From Symbiodinium natans (lineage: Eukaryota; Sar; Dinophyceae; Suessiales; Symbiodiniaceae), in assembly GCA_905221605.1 (NCBI GenBank), contig CAJNDS010000747.1:1-64000 (forward strand): a stretch of 64,000 nt of DNA. Direction: 5' to 3'. Positions within the stretch are counted from its first letter, which is position 1; the number at the start of each line of letters is the position of its first letter. Under the pieces are notes generated by a model. It was not told where the DNA came from. It did no database searches and saw only the letters and a program-made list of their open reading frames with translations. The translations under genes were made by a program, and so were the position numbers. Shown here piece by piece: positions 44,001-52,835 of this stretch.

Positions 44001-44452
44001 GCTTGAGCACTACGATTGACTTGAACCATTGCTTGCGGGCAAGGGCATCGCTGCCAGGCTTCTGGAATGCATGGACAGCTGCTGAAGCGCTGGAGTACAC
44101 GCACAGCCTTGTGACCAACGAGGAGGGTGGGCAGCCGAGTTTGGACGTGATGTGGACCTGCTGTTTGCGCAGTGCGTATCGTTGCAGTAAGGTCGTGCCG
44201 AGCTCGAAGCAGATTCCATCGATATCCGAGGTGTTTGCAAGGACCCTGTGTGACTGTCCTAGTTGCCAAGTTCCTCAGATGACTTGGCACAGGAGCTGGT
44301 GCAGCATGTTATCGAAGAGAGGAAGGCGCAGGCCACTGGTTGCACGCGGGGCTCGTCGGCCATGGTCGGGGCACGCTCTGCTTCTGTGGCTCATGGTGCA
44401 GGACAACGTGAGCGTCGTTGTCCTGCATATCATGCCGCAGGCTGCGCAGTGA
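41048..44452 (+). CDS. PP2C-family phosphatase with N-terminal ubiquitin-like domain
   Basis: An ATG at 41048 opens MAWLHIACQEDVEVDLNPD and ELIESLRKKVQ. EKTGLDCYKT (from 41200) and LKYQGKTLKDDETLRQH then KVEEGSLRMF (from 41414) complete a ubiquitin-like fold of about 75 residues. A charged linker follows (MEKRKAEEDRDPTEQ, ELDKVVELAPEADPHK). PP2C motifs come next: GMRRQMEDETVICASL (about 42040), FALFGIFDGHGGKQAD (about 42180), VAEFVRTYLAPE (42347), FQRMDARIATEL (42690), ANADKMISINLGDS (42996), ENGRINGILE (43514), VSRAFGDLTLKKFG (43670), DRFVILACDGLADTLE (43960), DDLAQELVQHVIEE (44270) and the last strand DNVSVVVLHI (44403), with the stop at 44452. Metal-binding aspartates DGHGG, DG and DN are present. 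It is a Mg/Mn-dependent Ser/Thr phosphatase, probably soluble. The usual Trp in DGLWD is Ala. Exon limits are approximate. Confidence 0.88.
42759..42848. repeat. Dispersed intronic repeat, introner-like (copy 1)
   Basis: It lies between PP2C exons. It has GGGGACCCCTAA near one end and GGTACCCCTAA near the other, and shares an exact 29-bp core (42803-42831) in inverted orientation with 53943-53971. Confidence 0.6.
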
Positions 44453-46031
44453 CCGCAGTCGGCATAGGGCGTGTCTGTGCGCGTACGTGTAAACCGAGGA
44501 AGACGGCACCATGATGTCAGCTTGTTGCTTGGTTTGTTGCCTGTCCTTCCTTCTGGCAGGCAGGCTGATCTGCTGACATCTGGCACCCTCGAAGACAAAA
44601 AAAGACACACATATGTTTGCTCGAGCGCGTGCAGTGAACTGAGAAGGTTCGTTGAATGTCCAGGCTGCAAGTCCATGAACATGCTATCAGCCACGGCCGC
44701 GACGGCATTTGGGCTCTTGAGGTTTTGCTTAGAAGACCCCTTCAGTAGGCTGTAGGGGCCATTTCTTGTGTGTGCGGTTCGTTCAGCTCCCAGACATGTT
44801 GGGCATGACAATCTGCATCGCGCCTTCGCTTTCTCGCCGCTTTGTGCTGGAAGGTGTTCACGGTGCTGTGAATATGGACCGAAAGAGACGCCGTCTTGAT
44901 CGATGGCTGCTTCTTGCCCTTTGGCATTTCAATGGTGCGCGGCCCAGCGTGTCCGGTTTGCATCCCCTGCTTTCGCCCTCAGGCAGCCGCAGCTGTCAGT
45001 GCTGATGCCTTGGGTGAAATCAAACGGCAAGAGTGAACTGCGTCCTTGTGAATCTTTGCAGCCTATGCACAAGCAGTTGTGACCCAAACGTGTGGAACTG
45101 TGGCCACCTTTACTGGTCGTCAAGATTCGCCTGCGGTAAGGCATTTCCGACTTTGTCTTGCACCAGGTGGCATGTGCTTTAAGTCCGCTGCGGGCGCCAA
45201 ATTTCGTGTCATGATGGACGAGCCCCGGGAATTTCCTCTCGGCGGAGGCTTACTGCGAGAGGCTTGGCCCTGGTCTCTACAGACACCGCGCAGGAGGATG
45301 GAACAGAGTGGAACAGAATAGGTCCTAAAGACTTTATAAGATGCATAAAGATGATGGACTGGGCATCCGAGCTCCTGTGGGACAACTGTGCCTTCAGGAG
45401 GCGAAGCCCACTGAGACTGGCGCATTTGCCAACCTTATGGGCCGCCGACCCGGGGAGGGTGCTCCGTGCACTTGCGCTCCCCATGTGCAGAACTAAGGCT
45501 CCATAGAAGCAAATCTCCAGCCCATCCGGGATGAAGTGGTCCGAAGCTCGTTGGATCTCATCGGCAGGGCGACTGCTGGATGACGTCTCAGCCCAGTTAA
45601 ACCCCTGAGGCAGCTGGTCATGTTGTGCCAAAATTCGGCGAGCGTGCCCAGTCGGTGTGATGCTGAGAAAGGCAGTCCGAGGTGGAACCGCTGTGCCCAA
45701 ATGTGCCCAAGGTGTGTAGAGTATGGGGGGCCATTTACTCAGGTCTTGGATGCTGCGGTGCAACAGGTGCGTCGCAAATTACGTCTTGAGGGACGAGCCG
45801 TCTGTTGTCTCGCATCTTTGCCCGTATGATAGGCTGGATCTGGCGGTGCAGAAGTTGGGAGAAGTGTGGACGTCCCGGCCTGGGCATTCACAGCCTATCA
45901 TGACTTGGCATCATCATGGGTGTGAGCGCAGCTTCCCTTCGGACTCTTGGCTTGGGCAAAGTAGATTGCGCAGTTATCGAGCGAGTATCGCACATTAGCG
46001 CTCGCCTTTGGGCGCGGCCTTGCAAAGCAAC
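44453..46031 (+). other. Possible exons of an unrecognised gene
   Basis: Plus-strand phrases such as AAAVSADALGEIKRQE (about 44985), AYAQAVVTQTCGTVATFTG (45062), GAKFRVMMDEPREFPLGG (45193) and TQVLDAAVQQVRRKLRLEG (about 45735) look protein-like but sit in different frames. Together they may be exons of one gene ending before the phosphatase at 46032. No family recognised; strand support is moderate. Confidence 0.3.
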
Positions 46032-47423
46032 ATGCGCCGCAGCAGCGCCGCGCTTGCGTTGCTGGCCTTTGGTCTCTGGGCATGCTGCCGCTGCTGCTCG
46101 CGCTTGGCTTGGGTGGCGCCCCAGGCAAACCTGGGAAGCAAGTTGGCGGGTCAGGTCCACCCCCGTGAGACCCGTCAGACCAGCCGGGTCCCACGGATGG
46201 CGCGAGGCGGTGAGGACTTGAGGGCATATGCCCAGAGCCTGCCAGTGCCTCCGGACTATGCAGGTCCACCATACCAAGGGCCTGCCTCGGTGAACGATGC
46301 GTTCATTGATTATTTGCTTAATCTGTACAAGCAACAGGGCAAGCTGCCTATGAAGTTTGCTTATCTCATGGCCCTGGATGTCATGGATCTGTTAAAGCAG
46401 GAGAAAAGCCTTCAAAGAGTAGCGGTTCCGGCGGGCTCCAAGATCACGGTGGTTGGTGACTTGCATGGTCAATACTTTGATTTCGTCCACATGATTCAGG
46501 AGGTTACGGGCAAGCCTGGCCCACAAAATCCCATTCTGTTCAACGGCGACTTTGTGGACAGAGGGCCATGGTCTGTCGAGGTGTTGCTCTGCCTCTATGC
46601 CTTCAAGCTCCAGCATCCTACGGCAGTGCACTTCAACAGGGGGAACCATGAGTCGGAGATGACCAACTATCAGTATGGCTTCGCAGGCGAGGTGCAGGTG
46701 AAGTACGAGAAGAAGCTCATGGAGCTCTTCAGCGAGACCTTTCGGTATCTTCCCTTGGCCCATGTCTTGGAGAACCAGGTCTTCGTGGCCCATGCGGGCC
46801 TCCCGGGTCCCGAGGAGCGCCTCTGGGAGGACTGGATGCAGAAGGCGCCCGACGAGGCCGCCGGCGTCCTGAAGCGCGACCGGCAGATAACGCTCGCAGA
46901 GATTGAGGCAACCAACAGGGTCTGTGAGCCCAACCCCATGGAGTTCCCCCTGGTCATCGACTTCCTGTGGTCCGATCCCAAAGGCGCGAACGGCTACGGC
47001 CCCTCCACCCGTGTCCCCATGGTTTACACTTTTGGGCCGGACGTGGCCCAGCGGTTCCTGGCAGCAAACAACCTCAAGTATATGCTTCGATCCCACGAGA
47101 CCAAGTCCGCAGGCTACCAGGAGATGATGGCATGTCGGGGGTTAAGTGTAAGGCTACCGAAGGCTTTTTGAAGTTGTAGGGTTCAGGCTCTGGGGCCCCG
47201 GAGTTTGCGGGATTTTGGGGGGGTTCAGGAGACGATCCCGAACGTTGTTACCGTCTTCAGCGCCCCGAACTACATCGACCGGGCAGGCAACTTGGCTGCC
47301 GTCGCAGTTCTCACCAACCAAGGGGGGAACCTCGAGAAGCAGTTTGTTCAGTTTCAGCATCAGCCGCATCCGGACATTGAGAGTGGTGCCTACATGAAGG
47401 GCAAGTCCCTGGCACCTGCGTGA
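46032..47423 (+). CDS. PPP-family Ser/Thr phosphatase, probably plastid-targeted
   Basis: Exons 46032-47129 and 47229-47423 are joined across a 99-bp GC-AG intron, giving 430 residues. The start is the first ATG in frame; an upstream non-ATG extension is unlikely. The N-terminus MRRSSAALALLAFGLWACC is a signal-peptide-like helix followed by LAWVAPQ and an Arg/Ser-rich stretch, the pattern of dinoflagellate bipartite plastid presequences. Catalytic motifs are complete: GDLHGQ (D143, H145), GDFVDRG (D173, D176, R177), RGNHE (N205, H206), HAGLPG (H254) and RSHE (H355), ending with VFSAPNYID in exon 2. These bind two metals and phosphate. It is closest in feel to PP5/PP2A-like enzymes. There is no TPR domain. 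Its likely role is dephosphorylating plastid (or secretory-route) proteins; substrate unknown. Confidence 0.93.
47130..47228 (+). other. GC-AG intron of the PPP phosphatase
   Basis: Joining ...gagatgatg to gagacgatcc keeps frame and restores the conserved stretch leading to VFSAPNY. The donor is GCATGT and the acceptor TTCAG|G. Reading through instead meets a stop near 47171. Confidence 0.8.
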
Positions 47424-47636
47424 TTCCGTTCCACGGCTTGAGTTTTATTTCAGCATCCGGTTTCAATCGATGCACTAGTCTGAAACCTGGGGTCCTCCAG
47501 GATTAGGATGTACCAACAATTCAGCAGCCAAAGTTCTCCGTAGCAGATTTAGCGCGTGGGACCCACAACGGGTTCCCGGCGCCGTGCAAATGGCCCCCGA
47601 CCTGCAACTCCATGATATGCTGAAGAAATCCCACGA

Positions 47637-47667
<31 letters not shown>

Positions 47668-49769
47668 CTCCAAATATCCCGAATACCTCTGACATCTCTG
47701 ACTAGAGTCGCACAGTCAGGCAATGCTGCAGAGCCTCTTCCTACAGCAACTCGTGTGGTGCCTGGAAGCCTTGGCACAGTGAAGCACTGCTTCCGTCAAG
47801 ACTGTAAAGCTGTTGTGCTGTGCTATGCCATTCTGATAAAGTGACCACTAACGGGGCTGTCCCCCACGGTCGGCTCTGTCCGAGGCAGACAAGCAATTAG
47901 GTATGGGTGCAAAGGTGGAGGGTTCGTTTGGGTTGTTTCTCGGGAGGGGGACATACAGGAGGACAAGAGGAGAAACATCACATTAAGGGGAACAGCTAAC
48001 AAGAACAGGAACAAGAGTAACAACTAGAACGACCATAAACCAAAGAAACAACATAGTTTTCATTTCATTTCGGACGCTCGCGCGGGTGCGTCCCGCGTCT
48101 TAGCGGGAAGAATAGAGCAGCAGCAGCAGCAGCAACAACAAAGATGAACAACAACGACGCTCCTCTACACCCTCGGGCGACTTCAATCCTATTCACGGGA
48201 TGGGGGGACGGAATCACTGGACCGGGCAAGTACAGTAGACACAGCTTGCCACCCACCACCTCACACCCACCATCTGCCACGTGGCAACTCCACGCACCCA
48301 CTTTAGGGCATGGTGATTTTGGCCGGGAGTGGACCTGTCTAAGCTTGCACATCTCACAGGCACCAACCCCGACAGATTCGCTCATGTCGCAATATCGACA
48401 CGTTTCGGCCTGAGGCGCTGCTTCGGCAGCAAACTGCGGCCAAGTTCGTGAAGGTTCGGGACCGTGCGGCGCTCAGATGTCCCTTACAATGTCCTTTGCA
48501 ATGTCTTTTGCAGAGCTTTGTGAGCCTTCCTTGCATGTGTCTCATGCTGTCTCCACTGCGTGCATTCCCTGTGCAACATAGGTTTTGCAGAAGCGGTCAC
48601 GCAAGCCGATCAGCAGTTCGTGTCGCAGGCTTGCTTGCTGTTGTAGTGGAATATCTCGATGTCGCCCCCACGCTAGTGCGCGACGATTCACAGAATGGCT
48701 CACAGCTTTAACATTCTTACATCATGTTACGCCGTTTCGTGTTCAACGCTGGAGGCCGAGGAGCTCAAGAGGCCTGGCAGTTCTTGGAGCTACCGGGAGG
48801 CAGTCTGGGAAACCTGGTACTTTTGGAGATGTTTGGGGCGGTCGTGCGCATGTGCGTGCCCGGTAGAGACAAAGCAGGACCGCTACGCTTTGAGAGCGGT
48901 TCTGGAGGGCAGCTTCAAGCGAGATGCTGCGCAGTCCTCAGGAAAACAGACAGGTGAGCCTACGTTATCCCAACTTGGGGCAGATGCCTTGCCAGTAAGT
49001 AAGTGCCCGTTTTGCACGTCTTCAGTGCTCTTAAAGCTTCCTCTGAGGAGCTTAGGGATGAGGAGGTGGCAGCTGCCGGTTGCTTAGTGGCCATTTCGGG
49101 AGCATCCAGGTGACAGGAGCGGTGATGATGTGTGCTTCGCGGTTCAGGTGAAATCTCAGCAATCTACGGTTGAGATCATTAGCAGGCCAGACAATCTGAG
49201 GTATGAGTTACACGCTTTGGATGTACATTGGTTGATTGCAGCACGGGAGATTCCATGTAACTTCTGATGCGGCTGGGAGAGGTTGCAAAGTCAGATGGAG
49301 AACTTGCAGATGCGTTTGAAGAACATGCGTTGCCGCCTTAGACTTGCTTCAACATCGGCAGTACCGCAAGAGGTGTTGAACCAATGTACGGACCAACTTG
49401 AGCTGCCCTACAAGCTTGCTGGGCTGTGTTGAGGGTTCAGGCATCGGTGTGCAGAAGTGAGCTTCTGAATCTTGCCGTGGGGATAAAAACGCATCGGCCG
49501 GTGGTGTTGTGCGAGTCTGCATCAAGGCGCTGGCCAGCCTTGGTTTATGTCAAGCTCGTACAGGACGGTCGCATGGTCAACTCAGAGAGCAGTCGTTCCT
49601 CCCACATCCGCTCAGGATTCCTGGAACCCCAGTGACCATGATTGGTCGATTTCAGCAGGGTCGTGCCAGCATCGAGTTGAACCTCTCGCCTGACAGGCAA
49701 TGTTGGTGCGCTTTTGTGACAGCAACTCTGAAGTCAACCTTTGTAGCATTGTAAATCTACCTATGTATA
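47424..49769. other. Mostly non-coding, a few exon-like fragments
   Basis: A (GT)n run lies at 47636-47663 and a (CAG)n run at 48117-48132. Exon-like plus-strand phrases are GGRGAQEAWQFLELPGG (about 48749) and VKSQQSTVEIISRPDNLR (about 49148). They have no recognised family and could not be linked. Confidence 0.4.
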
Positions 49770-50135
49770 ATATATATATATATGTGTTCTATTGCATTAT
49801 GTATTACTTTTTTCTTGCCATTGTAATTTTGTTTTCTATATTATTTGATATGATACTAAATTATATTACAGTATACAGTATTCGTGTATTATATTGTACG
49901 TTTTTTCTATTATCTTGTATTAAAATGTATTATCTTGTGATATAGTGTATGATATTGCATTATATGGATTACACGTTTGACACGGTATTTCATCGTATTC
50001 TATTGTATTATATTGTATTATATTGTATTATATTGTATTCTATTGTATTATGTTGTATTGTATTGTATTATGTTGTATTATATTGTATAATGTCGCATTA
50101 TATTGCTTTGCAGTATTCTGTATTATATAAGATGG
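49770..50135. repeat. AT-rich block with TATTGTAT repeats
   Basis: It begins with (TA)n at 49770-49782. Later, TATTGTATTA repeats many times (49995-50100). Frames here yield only Ile/Tyr/Leu strings. Confidence 0.9.
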
Positions 50136-50337
50136 TATATGCGCGCAGGGACCCGGTCACTGCAGAAGCTGGATTCGTGCGAGGCGCTCCGCGAAGCCCC
50201 TGCTAGTCAAGCCACTTGCTTCACGGCCTCCATGGTGCATGACCAGATATGACCAGTCTCCTGACACTTTGCAGGAGCATGCTTCGGTTTGAGATGTTTT
50301 CGATTATTCCCCTCATCTGGTCTTCTTGCGACGGGGT

Positions 50338-50560
50338 GGGTACCGGCGAACAACGAAAAACTACCGGCGGACAACGAAAGATGTCTCACAACAACGAAAG
50401 ATAACAACGTAAACGGCCCACCAGCATCGATCCAGGTCCGGCGGCAACCATCCCCTTCCGGCGAGCAACGAAAAACCCTTCTGCCGAGCATCGAAAACCT
50501 GCCGCCCAGCATCGAAAAACCCTCCGCCGAGCATCGAAACACCTTTTGGCCAAGCATCTC
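50338..50560. repeat. Degenerate repeats of a CCGGCGRACAACGAAA-type motif
   Basis: Variants of CGGCGAACAACGAAAAAC and CCGCCGAGCATCGAAAAAC recur at least seven times. The 20-mer starting TACCGGCGAACAACG (50341-50360) is repeated exactly in inverted orientation at 52811-52830. Confidence 0.75.
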
Positions 50561-50597
50561 AAACTCTGGAACCTTTGTAGGAAGACCATCGACACTT

Positions 50598-51470
50598 TTT
50601 TAAGCCGTGCAAGCTTGATTCAAAGCATATTTAAGCCGTGCAAGCTTGCTTCAAATCAGATGAATCTTTTTTTTGCAAATAGGGGGTGCTGCCACCCCCC
50701 CCCAACCCCACCACTTTTTTAAGCTGTGCAAGCTTGCTGCTTGCTCCAAAGCATATGAAGCTTTTTTAACCCATCATGCGATCATTGTGTTTGCAATTGG
50801 GGGGGGGGGGGCTGCGCTCCCCCCAACCCCCCGCTTTTTAAGCCGTGCAAGCTTGCTTCAAATCATATGATAAACCATCATGCGATCATTGTGTTTGCAA
50901 ATGGGGGGGGGGCTGCGCCCCCCCCCCAACCCCCCCGCTTTTTTCAGCCGTGCAAGCTTGCTTCAAATCAGATGAGTCTTTTTCCAACCCATCATGCGAT
51001 CATCGTGTTTGCAAATGGTGGGGGGCCCCCCGCCTTTTTTTTTAAGCCGTGCAAGCTTGCTTGCAGAAAAGTTTGAATCTTTTTGAAACCCATCATGCGA
51101 TCATTGTGTCTGCAAAAGGGGGCTTGTTTTGAGCAGTGCAAGCTTGCTTCAAAGCATATGAGTCTTTTTAGCCCCCCTCCCCCCCTCGCTTTTTTCTTAG
51201 AACCGAAATTGAACCTCAAGTCTATAAACCCTAACCCTCTGAACTCGAACCCTCAACCCCAGATCCGAAAACCCTCAACTCTAAAAACCCTCGACGCTAA
51301 CCCCAAAGCCCTTCGGACACACCAAAGACCGCCCCTATACTCCCTGGTTTAGGGTTTAGGGGCTTCAGAGGTCCGTGTTAAAAAGGGTTTAGGGTTGAGG
51401 GTCGCGCCCCCCGCCCCCCCACCCCGCCCCGCTTTTTTAAAGCCGTGCAAGCTTGATTCAAATCATATGA
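50598..51470. repeat. ~85-120 bp tandem family with G/C runs
   Basis: AAGCCGTGCAAGCTTGCTTC recurs near 50599, 50634, 50719, 50839, 50947, 51043, 51132 and 51437, followed by 'cccatcatgcgatcattgtgtttgcaaa' and runs of G, C and T. Spacing varies from 35 to 120 bp between 50599 and 51132; the copy at 51437 is separate. Between 51215 and 51400 the array is interrupted by degenerate CCCTAAA/TTTAGGG telomere-like text. No coding potential. Confidence 0.85.
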
Positions 51471-51493
51471 ATCCTTCTTTACATATATAGACA

Positions 51494-51685
51494 AAATAAA
51501 GGTCTTGCTATGGACAGATAGAGACAATGGAGGTTTGTTGTCCTATGTAAATATTCACAAAATAGAGGTTTCCCTGTGTAAATATAAGAAAATCATGGTT
51601 TTCCTACGTAACAATAGTGAAAATAATTGTTTTCCTACGTAAATAATAGCAAAATGTAGGTTTTCCTATGGAAACATAGAGAACC
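51494..51685. repeat. ~40-bp minisatellite (TTTTCCTACGTAAATA...)
   Basis: About five copies of a unit containing GGTTTTCCTAYGTAAA followed by an A-rich tail. It is followed by C-runs and an A-run (51691-51745). Confidence 0.75.
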
Positions 51686-51913
51686 GCTTGACCCCCCCCC
51701 ACCGCCCCCGCCCACACAACCCCCCCCCCAAAAAAAAAAACAAAAGAACAAAAAACAAACGACCGCCCCCACATGGGACGTGGTCAAAGAATGCTGTTGG
51801 GATGGTGTTTCTTTTAGCGCTTGTTGGACTCGAGATTTCTTAGAGTTGAGGGTTACATGGGGTCAAGCAAGTCCCAACGTCAAGGCTTGAACAGGGGGTC
51901 CGTCCCCGCGTCC

Positions 51914-52722
51914 GTCCCGTCCCGTCCCGTCCCGTCCCGTCCCGTCCCGTCCCGTCCCGTCCCGTCCCGTCCCGTCCCGTCCCGTCCCGTCCCGTCCGGT
52001 CCCGTCCCGTCCCGTCCCGTCCCGTCCCGTCCCGTCCCGTCCCGTCCCGTCCCGTCCCGTCCCGTCCCGTCCCGTCCCGTCCCGTCCCGTCCCGTCCCGT
52101 CCCGTCCCGTCCCGTCCCGTCCCGTCCCGTCCCGTCCCGTCCCGTCCCGTCCCGTCCCGTCCCGTCCCGTCCCGTCCCGTCCCGTCCCGTCCCGTCCCGT
52201 CCCGTCCCGTCCCGTCCCGTCCCGTCCCGTCCCGTCCCGTCCCGTCCCGTCCCGTCCCGTCCCGTCCCGTCCCGTCCCGTCCCGTCCCGTCCCGTCCCGT
52301 CCCGTCCCGTCCCGTCCCGTCCCGTCCCGTCCCGTCCCGTCCCGTCCCGTCCCGTCCCGTCCCGTCCCGTCCCGTCCCGTCCCGTCCCGTCCCGTCCCGT
52401 CCCGTCCCGTCCCGTCCCGTCCCGTCCCGTCCCGTCCCGTCCCGTCCCGTCCCGTCCCGTCCCGTCCCGTCCCGTCCCGTCCCGTCCCGTCCCGTCCCGT
52501 CCCGTCCCGTCCCGTCCCGTCCCGTCCCGTCCCGTCCCGTCCCGTCCCGTCCCGTCCCGTCCCGTCCCGTCCCGTCCCGTCCCGTCCCGTCCCGTCCCGT
52601 CCCGTCCCGTCCCGTCCCGCCGGCGCCGGCCCGGTCCGCCGGCCCGGCCCACGGCCCGGCCCGCGGCCCGGCCCGGCCCGGCCCGGCCCGTCCCGTCCCG
52701 TCCCGTCCCGTCCCGTCCCGTC
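51914..52722. repeat. (CCCGT)n pentanucleotide array
   Basis: 51914-52619 is about 141 perfect CCCGT units with a single variant (CCGGT at 51996-52000). 52620-52686 is GC-rich degenerate sequence, and 52687-52722 has further units. Because five is not a multiple of three, every frame on both strands is open and gives Arg-Pro-Val-Pro-Ser or Gly-Thr-Gly-Arg-Asp repeats. The long open frames are artefacts of the repeat. Confidence 0.97.
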
Positions 52723-52835
52723 GGCGGACATCGAAAACCAACTGGCGGACATCGAACGGGAACCGGCGGGCATCCATAGGTCACATCTTGTCTTTCGTTG
52801 TCATGATGACTTTTTCGTTGTTCGCCGGTAATATT

